This document shows, piece by piece, positions 40,120 to 48,886 of a DNA stretch of 64,000 nucleotides; positions within the stretch are counted from its first letter, which is position 1; each line of letters starts with the position of its first letter. Location of the stretch: assembly GCA_903789595.1 (NCBI GenBank), contig CAIFEZ010000003.1:44937-108936 (forward strand). The letters are read 5' to 3'. The translations under genes were made by a program, and so were the position numbers. This stretch comes from an uncultured eubacterium 1-6 (GTDB lineage Bacteria; Bacillota; Clostridia; Lachnospirales; Lachnospiraceae). The notes under the pieces were generated by a model that searched no databases, was not told the origin of the DNA, and saw nothing but the letters and a program-made list of their open reading frames with translations.

Positions 40120-40179
40120 AGCTCCGAGTGGAGCTCCAACTGAAGCTCCAACTGAGGGTCCGATTGAGGTTCCGATTCA
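40120..40179 (+). repeat. Five-copy 12-bp tandem repeat
   Basis: Five 12-bp units: AGCTCCGAGTGG, AGCTCCAACTGA twice, GGGTCCGATTGA, GGTTCCGATTCA. It lies between the rpoC terminator and the metallopeptidase gene. Confidence 0.8.
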
Positions 40180-40265
40180 GCAGTGAGCCGAAATGCTGGC
40201 GGAGCGGGGATTTGTAAAGGCTGCGAGGCTGTTGATTGCATGGCCGTTTACCGGGGAAGGAACAA

Positions 40266-40841
40266 ATGGATAGTGTGAATTACAAGGTGGTACGAAGCCG
40301 GAAGCGGCGGAAATCCCTGAGCCTTCAGATAAAACCGGATGGTGGAATTGTCGTGCGCGCACCATATTTTGCAACGACTGAGGAAATCCGGAGATTTGTG
40401 GACGCGAATCGCACATGGATCGATCGGAATGTCGCAAAGATGAAGAAGAGAGAAGAGGAACTGGCGCAGAACCCGTACGGCAGAATTACGGAAGATGAGA
40501 TCCGCAGGCTTTCCGAGCTTGCCGCGCGTACGATTCCGCCGCGGGCGGCACTATTTGCCGCAGAAATGGGAGTGACCTACGGAAGGATCACGATCCGGAA
40601 TCAGAAGACACGCTGGGGCAGCTGTTCCGCGAAGGGGAATCTGAATTTTAACTGTCTGCTGATGCTGACACCGCCGGATGTGCAGGACTATGTGATCGTT
40701 CATGAGCTCTGTCACAGAAAGCAGATGAATCACTCCCGGCTGTTCTGGAACGAGGTGGAAAAGGTTCTGCCGGATTACAAGGAACGGGATCGGTGGCTGA
40801 AGGAAAACGGAGGACAGCTGATCGCAAGATCACGGATGTGA
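40266..40841 (+). CDS. YgjP/DUF45-type metallopeptidase
   Basis: A 191-residue protein of the DUF45 (YgjP, WSS1/SprT-like) family. The zinc site reads VHELCHRKQMNHSRLFW, with His146, Glu147, His150 and His156. The family motif TRWGSCSAKGNLNFNC lies just before. Members are presumed zinc metallopeptidases; the physiological substrate is unknown. GGGGAAGGA precedes ATG 40266. It stands alone between the rpoC terminator and the ROK kinase gene. Confidence 0.88.
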   Translation: MDSVNYKVVRSRKRRKSLSLQIKPDGGIVVRAPYFATTEEIRRFVDANRTWIDRNVAKMKKREEELAQNPYGRITEDEIRRLSELAARTIPPRAALFAAEMGVTYGRITIRNQKTRWGSCSAKGNLNFNCLLMLTPPDVQDYVIVHELCHRKQMNHSRLFWNEVEKVLPDYKERDRWLKENGGQLIARSRM

Positions 40842-40998
40842 TGGACAGAATCTGTGAAAGTGTTGTGGAATAAAATTGAAGGATGAAGTATGATAATAGG
40901 TATGTTATCTGTTCGCTGTAATTGGAAACGCTCCCTGATCGGGCAGGTGCGGACAGTAACGAGAAATCAAGCAGGATAAGAAACAGGAGGGTGTACAT

Positions 40999-41940
40999 AT
41001 GAAAGCATATGCTGTCGGAGTAGACGTCGGGGGAACTACAGTCAAGATCGGAATTTTCCGCACATCGGGAGATCTGTTGCTGAAATGGGAGATCGTGACG
41101 GACAAGAAGGACGGAGGCAGGAATATTCTGCCGGATATCGCGGATTCTGTCAAGAGCATGCTGTCGAATAAAGGCATCGGTCTGGATGAGATTCAGGGAA
41201 TCGGTATCGGCATTCCAGGCGCGATCCTGAACCGGTCGATTGTAAACCGTGCCGTAAACCTGGGTTGGGATGTCGTTCCGGTGAAGGATCAGCTGGAGCA
41301 GCTTTTTGACGGAAAGGTCAATGTTCTGGTCGGCAATGACGCGAATGTTGCTGCACTCGGAGAGATGTGGCAGGGCGGCGGCAAAGGCTTCAAGGATATC
41401 GTGATGGTTACGCTCGGGACCGGAGTCGGCGGAGGAATCATCATCAATGAGCAGATTCTGGACGGTACCTTCGGCGCCGCGGGAGAGATCGGACATATGC
41501 CTGTAAATCCGCAGGAGACGAGAGTCTGCGGATGCGGCAAGAAGGGACATCTGGAGCAGTATGCATCCGCAACCGGAATCGCCAATACGGCAAAGGCGGT
41601 TGTAGCTGACACGAAGGAAGAGACAGAGCTGAAGGGCATGGACAGTATCACAGCGAAGGATGTTTTCGACGCGGCGAAGAGAGGAGACAAGGTTGCGCTG
41701 GAAATCGTGGATTACACGGCGGAGATTCTCGGAAGAGGTCTTGCCATGGTTGCGGCAGTTGTCGACCCGCAGGCATTCGTGATCGGCGGAGGCGTTTCGA
41801 AGGCCGGCCCGATTCTCACGGATTCCATTCAGAAGTACTACAGAAAGTACGCGTTCCACGCTTCCGAAGACACGAAGTTTGTCCTCGCCACCCTCGGAAA
41901 TGACGCGGGCATCTATGGAGCGGTGCGCATGGTGGTGTAA
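40999..41940 (+). CDS. glk: ROK-family glucokinase
   Basis: A 313-residue sugar kinase of the ROK family. VDVGGTTVKIGIF is the ATP phosphate-binding loop; GNDANVAALGEMW contains the catalytic Asp; EIGHMPVNP is the ROK sugar-binding segment. The zinc-site region reads CGCGKKGHLEQYASA, where the third cysteine usually seen (CxCGxxGCxE) is His, which may still bind zinc. It phosphorylates glucose to glucose-6-phosphate, by family. AGGAGG lies 9 nt before the ATG. It is followed by a 40-codon membrane-peptide gene and nfo on the same strand. Confidence 0.9.
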   Translation: MKAYAVGVDVGGTTVKIGIFRTSGDLLLKWEIVTDKKDGGRNILPDIADSVKSMLSNKGIGLDEIQGIGIGIPGAILNRSIVNRAVNLGWDVVPVKDQLEQLFDGKVNVLVGNDANVAALGEMWQGGGKGFKDIVMVTLGTGVGGGIIINEQILDGTFGAAGEIGHMPVNPQETRVCGCGKKGHLEQYASATGIANTAKAVVADTKEETELKGMDSITAKDVFDAAKRGDKVALEIVDYTAEILGRGLAMVAAVVDPQAFVIGGGVSKAGPILTDSIQKYYRKYAFHASEDTKFVLATLGNDAGIYGAVRMVV

Positions 41941-41959
41941 CAGACATAAGGAAATCAGG

Positions 41960-42082
41960 ATGCATATGAAGAAAATCGGAGGCTATATTCTGGCGGCACT
42001 GGTGGCAGCGGGGTCAGCGTTCGTCTTCCTCAGAATGAAGATTTACAGGAAAATAAAGATATTCAGGAAAAAGGAAGAGTAA
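41960..42082 (+). CDS. Small single-span membrane peptide
   Basis: A 40-residue frame starting MHMKKIGGYILAALVAAGSA. One hydrophobic segment (about residues 7-25) is followed by a basic tail with repeated Lys-Ile-(Phe/Tyr)-Arg. An AAGGA sequence stands about 8 nt before the ATG, and the gene fits neatly between the ROK kinase and nfo (19 and 10 bp spacers). I do not recognise a family. It could be a real small protein or a chance frame; the spacing and hydrophobic pattern favour it being real. Confidence 0.5.
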   Translation: MHMKKIGGYILAALVAAGSAFVFLRMKIYRKIKIFRKKEE

Positions 42083-42092
42083 AGAGAAGCAG

Positions 42093-42929
42093 ATGATCTA
42101 TATCGGAAATCATGTATCAATCTCAAAGGGATATCTCTCGATGGGAGAGACGGAGGAAAAGCTCGGCGGCGATACGTTTGCCTTTTTCACCAGAAACCCG
42201 CGCGGAGGCAGAAGCACCGAACCGGATCCCGAGGATATCGCGGCGCTGAGGGAGTTTCTTTCGGCGCACTCGTTCGGCAGACTGGTGGCGCACGCGCCCT
42301 ATACTATGAACCTGTGCTCCGCGAAGGAGGATATCCGCTTGTATTCCGAGAACATTTTCCGTGAGGATCTGCAGAAAATGGAGTTCCTTCCCGGTCAGTT
42401 CTTTAATTTTCACCCGGGCTCTCATCTGAAGCAGGGATATGAAAAGGCCGCGGATCAGATCGCTGATGTTCTGAACCGGACGATTTCGGCAGATCAGACG
42501 ACCACGGTTCTTCTGGAGACGATGGCCGGAAAAGGAACAGAGGTCGGCCGGACATTTGAGGAATTAAAGGGGATTATCGACAGGACGGAGCACAGCGAAA
42601 AGCTGGGCGTATGCTTTGACACCTGTCATGTCTGGGACGGAGGATATGATATCGTAAACGACCTGGACGGGGTGCTCCGGCATTTCGATGAGGTGATCGG
42701 TCTGGACAGGCTCTTTGCGGTCCATCTGAATGACAGCAAAAATGACTGCGGTTCCCATAAGGACCGTCACGAGAAGATCGGATTCGGGAAAATCGGGAAG
42801 GAAGCTCTGATGCGGGTGGTCAATCATCCGCTCCTCCAGGGCAGACCCTTCATTCTGGAGACCCCGAACGACGACGAGGGCTATCGGAACGAAATTGCGC
42901 TTGTAAAGCTTGCAAATCAAAATATGTAA
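42093..42929 (+). CDS. nfo: Endonuclease IV
   Basis: A 278-residue AP endonuclease. The zinc ligands are in VAHAPYTMN, FNFHPGSH, LLETMAGKG, GVCFDTCH, VHLNDSK and DRHEKIGFGKIG. It cleaves DNA 5' to abasic sites in base-excision repair. Length and metal residues are intact. The ATG follows the small membrane peptide by 10 bp with only a weak AGAGAAG site. It ends before a bidirectional terminator shared with the convergent dapB gene. Confidence 0.95.
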   Translation: MIYIGNHVSISKGYLSMGETEEKLGGDTFAFFTRNPRGGRSTEPDPEDIAALREFLSAHSFGRLVAHAPYTMNLCSAKEDIRLYSENIFREDLQKMEFLPGQFFNFHPGSHLKQGYEKAADQIADVLNRTISADQTTTVLLETMAGKGTEVGRTFEELKGIIDRTEHSEKLGVCFDTCHVWDGGYDIVNDLDGVLRHFDEVIGLDRLFAVHLNDSKNDCGSHKDRHEKIGFGKIGKEALMRVVNHPLLQGRPFILETPNDDEGYRNEIALVKLANQNM

Positions 42930-42960
42930 GCGGCGCGGAAGTGCGAATGCCTGAGGGATG

Positions 42961-42992
42961 AAAAAAGCTGCGGTGCAAACCGCAGCTTTTTC
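42961..42992. terminator. Bidirectional terminator between nfo and dapB
   Basis: AAAAAGCTGCGGT pairs perfectly with ACCGCAGCTTTTT around a GCAA tetraloop; A-run and T-run flank it so it works on both strands. Confidence 0.95.
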
Positions 42993-43024
42993 AATGGATT
43001 TTTTACCTGCTTTCGTCAGGCATG

Positions 43025-43783
43025 TTATCCAATCACATCAGACATGTCATACATGCCGGCGGGTTTTCCGGCGAGGAATTTCGCTGCTTCTGCGGCGCCT
43101 TTTCCGAAGATGGCGCGGGAGTAGGCAGTGTGCTTGAACTCGATCACCTCATCCTGGCCTGCGAACATGACGGTATGATCACCGACGATGGAGCCGCCGC
43201 GAACCGAGGTAATGCCGATTTCCTTGGGATCTCTCTTTTCGTGCCGGTCATGACGGCTGAATACAAAGTGGTATTCATTGTCCAGTGCCTCATTCATGCT
43301 CTCGCCGAGCGCCAGAGCCGTTCCGCTGGGAGCGTCGATCTTGCGGTTGTGGTGCGCTTCGACGATCTCCATATCGTATCCCGCCGGGGCCAGCAGAGCG
43401 GCGGCTTCCTTCACGAGCTTCATCAGCAGGTTGATGCCCACCGACATGTTGGCGGAGCGGAGAATCGGGATCACTTTGCTTGCTTCGCTGACCTTGGCGA
43501 GAGTCTCCTCTGTAAGAGCAGTGGTGCAGAGAACAAGCGGAAGTCTGCGGTTCACACAGAAATCCAGAAGGGCGTCTGTCGCCCGGAAATTTGAAAAATC
43601 AATAACAGCATCCGCATCAATGCTGCAGTCGGATGGAGCGGTAAAAATCGGATATTCACGGACGTTGTTTGCCGGTGCAATATCGATGCCGGCCACAACG
43701 ACAGTTTCGGAATCCGCGTTGAGGATGTCGGTCAGAACCTGCCCCATATGCCCGTTGCATCCGCTGAGAATAACCTTTATCAT
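43025..43783 (-). CDS. dapB: 4-hydroxy-tetrahydrodipicolinate reductase
   Basis: A 252-residue reductase of the lysine/diaminopimelate pathway. The N-terminal GCNGHMGQVL is the NAD(P)-binding loop; VEAHHNRKIDAPSGTAL is the signature with the catalytic His and Lys. A ribosome-binding site (AAGGAGAA) precedes the start. It is the second gene of a dapA-dapB operon, 75 bp after dapA, and is therefore under the lysine riboswitch upstream of dapA. Confidence 0.96.
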   Translation of the reverse strand: MIKVILSGCNGHMGQVLTDILNADSETVVVAGIDIAPANNVREYPIFTAPSDCSIDADAVIDFSNFRATDALLDFCVNRRLPLVLCTTALTEETLAKVSEASKVIPILRSANMSVGINLLMKLVKEAAALLAPAGYDMEIVEAHHNRKIDAPSGTALALGESMNEALDNEYHFVFSRHDRHEKRDPKEIGITSVRGGSIVGDHTVMFAGQDEVIEFKHTAYSRAIFGKGAAEAAKFLAGKPAGMYDMSDVIG

Positions 43784-43858
43784 TTCATTTCTCCTTTTCT
43801 TTCTGGAAGGATTTATTTCAAGATTACGGTGTCAAAAGTCAGGATTCATGCCATCTGT

Positions 43859-44752
43859 TTATTTTACCGTGATCCCGAAGTCGGTCAGTGATTTTCTGAG
43901 CCGCTCGACGTCTGCTTCGGATCCCATTCCGTAAAGGGGTCCGCGGAGAGGGCCGACCTCTCTGCCCATCATGTTCAGCGCTTCCTTGACCGGGATCGGA
44001 TTCACCTCGCAGAAGAGAGAGTCAATCAGGTCGATCGCCCTGAGCTGCATCTCGCAGGAGCCCTTGGTATCGCCGTTCAGATATTTCCAGCACATCTCAT
44101 GAGTGTACTTCGGCGCTACATTTGAGAGAACCGAAATTACACCGAGACCGCCGAGAGACATAATCGGAACCACCTGATCGTCATTTCCGGAATAGATATC
44201 GAGCGCGTCGCCGGCGAGAGCCTTTGTCTTGGCAATCTGTGAAAGATTGCCGCTGGCAGCCTTGATTGCCGTGATATTCCTGACATTCTTACCGAGGTAT
44301 GCCGCCGTTTCCGGGAGAATATTGCAGCCGGTTCTGGAGGGGACGTTGTACATGATGATCGGGGTGTGAACAGACTCCGCAACCTCTGTGTAATGGCGGA
44401 TCAAGCCTGCCTGCGTCGCCTTGTTGTAGTAGGGAGTGACGACGAGAAGTCCGTCAACGCCGGCCTTTTCCGCTTCTGTGGAAAGATAGACAGCGGTTTT
44501 TGTGCTGTTGGATCCGGTTCCGGCCACGACCGGAATTCTGTGATTTACGGTCTCAACGCAGTGACGGATCGTTGCGATGTGCTCCTCCTCGGAAAGCGTG
44601 GCAGACTCGCCGGAGGTGCCGCAGATGACGATGCAGTCGGTTCCCTCCGCGATATGCCACTCGATGAGCTCATCCAGCTTATCGTAATTTACAGTTTCAT
44701 CTTCATTCATCGGGGTGACGAGAGCGACACCGGCGCCTTTGAAAATTGCCAT
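43859..44752 (-). CDS. dapA: 4-hydroxy-tetrahydrodipicolinate synthase
   Basis: A 297-residue class I aldolase condensing pyruvate with aspartate semialdehyde. GTSGESATLSEEEH, the Tyr in YNVPSRTGCNI and the Schiff-base Lys in ITAIKAASGN (about residue 160) are all in place. AAGGAGG lies 7-8 nt before the ATG. The transcript starts about 560 nt upstream at a consensus promoter and passes a lysine riboswitch, so expression should fall when lysine is abundant. Confidence 0.97.
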   Translation of the reverse strand: MAIFKGAGVALVTPMNEDETVNYDKLDELIEWHIAEGTDCIVICGTSGESATLSEEEHIATIRHCVETVNHRIPVVAGTGSNSTKTAVYLSTEAEKAGVDGLLVVTPYYNKATQAGLIRHYTEVAESVHTPIIMYNVPSRTGCNILPETAAYLGKNVRNITAIKAASGNLSQIAKTKALAGDALDIYSGNDDQVVPIMSLGGLGVISVLSNVAPKYTHEMCWKYLNGDTKGSCEMQLRAIDLIDSLFCEVNPIPVKEALNMMGREVGPLRGPLYGMGSEADVERLRKSLTDFGITVK

Positions 44753-44909
44753 GACAGATCCTCCTTGATCCGGGTTTGAATTTTTAACCGTTGCGTCTGT
44801 CCGATCCGCACCTGATACAGTATGTGGTGCCGTTTAAAGCATTCACAGCTTGTGGCACAGTCTGTCGTACGGGTGCCTGCCGGACAGTATGTGAACAGCG
44901 CTTTGGAGC

Positions 44910-44940
44910 AAAAAAATATGCGCCGCCGTGATGGCGCCGC
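44910..44940 (-). terminator. Terminator-like hairpin in the dapA leader
   Basis: On the minus strand GCGCC pairs with GGCGC around an 8-nt loop, followed by A, T, A and seven Ts (plus-strand A-run 44910-44916). It could be the expression platform of the lysine riboswitch, although it lies about 200 nt beyond the aptamer. The remaining leader down to dapA shows no other element I can name. Confidence 0.5.
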
Positions 44941-45141
44941 CTGACATTCTGATGAGAAGAATCCGGAAAAGAACCTCCGGGTGAATCATCTGCCTGCATT
45001 GCCCTGCATTACTCTTACCGCGAGTGCAGCTTTGTGCGAACTCCTGCGTATGAATCCGGCAGACGGTGGTCTGACCTCTGTTCCGGAAATAAACAGATTC
45101 CGGAAAAAGCGGATGATTATGTCTCATCGTATTAATATCTG

Positions 45142-45307
45142 CGGATAGCGCTCCATCTGACGATGACAGTCATAAACCTGTTCGATTCATGCCCAAGAAA
45201 GGGACGGCAGAGATCCGTTTCTTTCGGCGTATATCCCTTTCCCCGCGTCTTCCCCTGCACTCTGCTGCATCGGACCGGCTACTCTTGAGATACGCAACCT
45301 CTATCAC
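45142..45307 (-). ncRNA. Lysine riboswitch (L-box) of dapAB
   Basis: Reading the minus strand from 45307: GATAGAGGTTGCG, TCAAGAGTAG, GGGAAAGG, GCCGAAAG, CTTGGGCATGAA, GACTGTCA and finally TGGAGCGCTATC, in that order. These are the conserved blocks of the lysine riboswitch. GATAG at the start and CTATC at the end form the P1 stem. Binding lysine in this family turns off lysine-biosynthesis genes. Confidence 0.95.
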
Positions 45308-45317
45308 ATATAAAGCG

Positions 45318-45346
45318 ATTATATCGTCTGCAAAGTGGCTTGTCAA
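45318..45346 (-). promoter_or_regulatory. Consensus promoter of dapAB
   Basis: On the minus strand TTGACA (plus 45341-45346), 17 bp, TATAAT (plus 45318-45323): a perfect vegetative consensus. Start point near 45311, immediately before the riboswitch P1 stem. Confidence 0.92.
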
Positions 45347-45423
45347 GACAACGAAAAGACGATTATCGTTCAATCTGTTCAAAAAAGTTCGTGAAAACCG
45401 CATAAAATCAGACCTTTGCAGAC

Positions 45424-45452
45424 TACACAAAGGAAAAATGATGTGTTATAAT
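45424..45452 (+). promoter_or_regulatory. typA: Promoter of typA
   Basis: TACACA (45424-45429), 17 bp, TATAAT (45447-45452) with an extended TGT just before the -10. It diverges from the dapAB promoter. Confidence 0.6.
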
Positions 45453-45564
45453 TTCGTGGTTGCAGATAGTGAATAAACAGACAGAAAAGCCCCATTTCGG
45501 GGATATGGCAGTGGAGAACAGAAGAACGATGATACTGCCGGCATAAGATGTGAGGTTAAAGATT

Positions 45565-47403
45565 ATGAAAATTACCAGAAACGATATCCGTAACGTTGCC
45601 ATTATTGCCCATGTCGATCACGGCAAGACAACGCTGGTAGATAAATTGCTGAGACAGAGCGGAGTCTTCCGGGACAATCAGCAGGTACAGGAAAGAGTCA
45701 TGGATTCCGGAGCAATTGAAAAGGAGCGCGGAATCACCATTCTTTCCAAGAATACAGCGGTTCAGTACAAGGACACCAAGATCAACATCATTGACACGCC
45801 CGGACATGCGGACTTTGGCGGCGAGGTTGAGCGTGTTCTGAAGATGGTGAACGGAGTTATCCTTCTGGTTGACGCATTTGAAGGCCCGATGCCGCAGACG
45901 CGCTTTGTTCTCGAAAAGGCACTGGCGCTGAATCTGAAGGTCGTGGTCTGCATCAACAAGGTAGACCGTCCGAACGCCCGCCCGACCGAGGTGGTCGATG
46001 AGGTGCTTGAGCTTCTGATGGATCTCGGCGCCTCGGATGAGCAGCTGGATGCCCCCTTCCTCTATGCTTCCGCAAGAGACGGATGGTGCACAAACGAGCT
46101 CGACGACGAGAGAAAGGATATGACGCCGCTCTTTGAGGCGATTCTGAAATATATTCCGGCGCCGGCCGGTGATCCGGACGCCGGCATCCAGATGCTGGTA
46201 TCCACGATCGATTACAACGAGTATGTCGGCAGAATTGGAATCGGAAAGATCGACAACGGAACATTGTCTCTGAACCAGGAGGTTCTTCTGATGAACCACC
46301 ACGATCCGGACAAGAAAGCCCGGGTAAAGATCAGCAAGATGTATGTTTTTGACGGTCTGAAGAGAGTCGAGGTGGAGAAAGCGACTGTCGGAGAGATCGT
46401 AGCCGTGTCGGGTATTGCTGACCTGCATATCGGCGATACGCTCTGTGATCTCGAGAATCCGCAGCCGATTCCGTTCCAGAAGATCGAGGAGCCGACGATC
46501 TCCATGAACTTTGTAGTCAACGACTCTCCGCTTGCAGGCACAGAGGGCACCTATGTCACTTCCCGTCATCTTCGCGACCGTCTGTTCCGTGAGCTGAACA
46601 CCGATGTGTCTCTGAGAGTCGAGGAGACAGACTCCGCTGACTGCTTTAAGGTATCCGGACGAGGAGAGCTTCATCTGTCTGTCCTGATCGAGGAGATGAG
46701 ACGCGAGGGCTATGAATTCGCAGTCAGCAAGGCGGAGGTTATTTACAAGTATGACGAGCGCGGCAGGAAGCTGGAGCCGGTGGAGCTGGCATACATCGAT
46801 GTGCCGGATGAGTATTCGGGTGCGGTGATCCAGTCGCTGAGCGAGCGCAAGGGCGAGCTTCAGGGTATGAGCGTCGGTGAAAACGGCATCACACGTCTGG
46901 AGTTCAGCATTCCTTCCAGAGGACTGATCGGATTCCGCGGCAATTTCATGACGATGACAAAGGGAACCGGAATTCTGAATACGATTTTTGATGATTACGC
47001 GCCGTACAAGGGAGATATCGTCTTCCGCAAGCAGGGATCTCTGATCGCCTTCGAGCCCGGAGTTTCCGTTGCGTACGGACTGTTCGCGGCGCAGCAGCGA
47101 GGAACGCTGTTCATCGGACCGGGCGAAAAGGTGTATGCGGGAATGGTTGTCGGTATGTCTTCCAAGCCGGAGGATATCGAACTGAACGTGTGCAAGACAA
47201 AGCATCTGACAAACACACGTACTTCGTCTTCGGATGAGGCGCTTGTGCTGACGCCTCCGATGATTCTCTCTCTTGAGCAGGCACTGGAGTTTATTGACAG
47301 CGATGAGCTTCTGGAGGTGACGCCGAAGAGCCTCCGTATCCGCAAGCGTCAGCTGGATTCGAGACTCAGAAAGCGCGAGGGCATCAGCAGAAAGAACGGT
47401 TAA
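45565..47403 (+). CDS. typA: Ribosome-associated GTPase TypA/BipA
   Basis: A 612-residue translational GTPase. AHVDHGKTTLVDKLL is the G1 loop; RGITILSKN, DTPGHADFGGEVER and NKVDRPNARP are switch and guanine-specificity motifs. EF-G-like domains and the BipA-specific C terminus (SRGLIGFRGNFMT, TRTSSSDEALVLTPP) follow. It assists large-subunit assembly and stress translation. GAGGT precedes ATG 45565; the preceding in-frame TTG-region start at 45550 is not needed. It ends at a strong hairpin shared with convergent prs. Confidence 0.97.
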   Translation: MKITRNDIRNVAIIAHVDHGKTTLVDKLLRQSGVFRDNQQVQERVMDSGAIEKERGITILSKNTAVQYKDTKINIIDTPGHADFGGEVERVLKMVNGVILLVDAFEGPMPQTRFVLEKALALNLKVVVCINKVDRPNARPTEVVDEVLELLMDLGASDEQLDAPFLYASARDGWCTNELDDERKDMTPLFEAILKYIPAPAGDPDAGIQMLVSTIDYNEYVGRIGIGKIDNGTLSLNQEVLLMNHHDPDKKARVKISKMYVFDGLKRVEVEKATVGEIVAVSGIADLHIGDTLCDLENPQPIPFQKIEEPTISMNFVVNDSPLAGTEGTYVTSRHLRDRLFRELNTDVSLRVEETDSADCFKVSGRGELHLSVLIEEMRREGYEFAVSKAEVIYKYDERGRKLEPVELAYIDVPDEYSGAVIQSLSERKGELQGMSVGENGITRLEFSIPSRGLIGFRGNFMTMTKGTGILNTIFDDYAPYKGDIVFRKQGSLIAFEPGVSVAYGLFAAQQRGTLFIGPGEKVYAGMVVGMSSKPEDIELNVCKTKHLTNTRTSSSDEALVLTPPMILSLEQALEFIDSDELLEVTPKSLRIRKRQLDSRLRKREGISRKNG

Positions 47404-47420
47404 TAATGATAATAATAATA

Positions 47421-47470
47421 GAGACGGCCGGAACACTTCCCCTTGTGGGAAGCGTCCCGGCCGTCTCTTT
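47421..47470. terminator. Terminator between typA and prs
   Basis: GAGACGGCCGG (47421-47431) pairs with CCGGCCGTCTC (47457-47467); inner CTTCCC pairs with GGGAAG. TTT follows on the plus strand and an AT-rich ATTATTATT tract on the minus strand. Confidence 0.85.
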
Positions 47471-47509
47471 CCCGCTGTGTGGGATATTTTATGGGCGGGG
47501 TTTTCGCAA

Positions 47510-47542
47510 CCTGCTGCCATCCGCAAACCGGCTGTAACCAGG
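47510..47542. repeat. Dispersed repeat, partial copy C
   Basis: CCTGCTGCCATCCGCAAACC followed by GGCTGT and CCAGG resembles the central part of copy A (1149-1174) in the same orientation. Confidence 0.4.
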
Positions 47543-47591
47543 CTTTATCCTGAATGGGTGTATGCCGCATAGTATGCCGCACAAGTGCATC

Positions 47592-48779
47592 TCAGATCTT
47601 CTCATGATTCTCGAATTTCTTCAGCACCTTCTGGATACGGTCAACCGGGTCCAGAAGACTGCTGATGGACGCGTCATGATTCAGCGTGTCTATCAGAAGA
47701 GCGATATATTTACTCATGTCACAGCTGATGTAATACGGGCGCTGCAGAAGGTCAGGACGCTGGTATACAAGGTTCGTGGTGACAAGCTTTGTGAAGATGC
47801 CCTTGCGGTACGCTTCATCGAAGCTGTCGAGTCCGTTCGTGAACAGACCGAAGGTGGCGCACATATAGATGTTCTTGGCTCCGCGCTCCTTCAGAAGAGA
47901 AGCGACCTCGATCATGCTGTCCCCGGAGGAAACCATGTCGTCGATGATGATCATATCCTTGCCCTTTACGTCCGCTCCGAGGAATTCATGCGCAACAATC
48001 GGATTGCGTCCGTCGATGATGGTGGAATAGTCGCGCCGTTTGTAGAACATACCCATGTCAACGCCGAGGTTGTTCGCGATGTAGATTGCTCGTGCCATTC
48101 CGCCCTCGTCCGGGCTGATGCACATCAGGTGGTCGGAATCGATCTTCATGTCGGGCTCTGCGTGGCGGAGGATGTTCTTGATGAACTGGTAGGATGCGGA
48201 GATCGTCTCAAATCCGTGAAGCGGAATTGCGTTCTGTACACGCGGGTCGTGAGCGTCAAAGGTGATGATGTTCTCTACGCCCATTCCGACCAGTTCCTTG
48301 AGACCGAGGGCACAGTCCAGGGACTCGCGGCCGGAACGCTTGTGCTGCCGGCTTTCATAGAGGAAGGGCATGATGACGTTGATTCTTCTGGCTTTTCCGC
48401 CGATCGCCGCGATCGCGCGCTTCAGGTCCTGAAAATGATCGTCCGGAGACATGTGATTGACATAGCTTCCGAGCTTGTAGGTCAGGGAATAATTGCAGAC
48501 ATCAACGAGAATGTAGATGTCGTCTCCGCGGACGGACTCGCCGATGACGCCCTTCGCCTCGCCGGATCCGAACCTCGGAATATCACAGGGGATGATGTAG
48601 GAGCTTCTCTCATAGCCCTCCACGGCCGCCGAGGTCTTGTGATCGGATTCGCGGTCTCGTCTCCACTGCACAAGATAATCGTTCACCTTGTTTCCGATGG
48701 TCGTGCAGCTCTTTAACGGAATAATGCCGAGACGTCCGACCGGAAGAGAGTCATAATAATTGTCGTTGCTGTTTGCCAT
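47592..48779 (-). CDS. prs: Ribose-phosphate pyrophosphokinase
   Basis: A 395-residue PRPP synthase of the long form common in Lachnospiraceae. The PRPP-binding loop is IIIDDMVSSGDSM; the ATP-binding flexible loop region is FLYESRQHKRSGRE, and FDAHDP holds the metal-site residues. PRPP feeds nucleotide, His and Trp synthesis. CAGGAGGAATTC places the start at 48779; an in-frame upstream ATG at 48881 would overlap the dnaI end and lacks a site. It is the last gene of a murC-dnaD-dnaI-prs run on the minus strand. Confidence 0.93.
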   Translation of the reverse strand: MANSNDNYYDSLPVGRLGIIPLKSCTTIGNKVNDYLVQWRRDRESDHKTSAAVEGYERSSYIIPCDIPRFGSGEAKGVIGESVRGDDIYILVDVCNYSLTYKLGSYVNHMSPDDHFQDLKRAIAAIGGKARRINVIMPFLYESRQHKRSGRESLDCALGLKELVGMGVENIITFDAHDPRVQNAIPLHGFETISASYQFIKNILRHAEPDMKIDSDHLMCISPDEGGMARAIYIANNLGVDMGMFYKRRDYSTIIDGRNPIVAHEFLGADVKGKDMIIIDDMVSSGDSMIEVASLLKERGAKNIYMCATFGLFTNGLDSFDEAYRKGIFTKLVTTNLVYQRPDLLQRPYYISCDMSKYIALLIDTLNHDASISSLLDPVDRIQKVLKKFENHEKI

Positions 48780-48886
48780 GTCTGAATTCCTCCTGAAAAA
48801 ATGCCTGTCAGCGATGCGAAGGCTGCGCATCAGCGGGCAGCGCAGGAACTGTGTCATTTGCGGCGCGGACAGGGCCCGCAAGCCGT

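Noticed and set aside
45556..47526. 656-codon minus-strand frame opposite typA
   Set aside because: Shadow of the typA codon pattern; the translated protein is rich in His, Leu and Arg with no domain.
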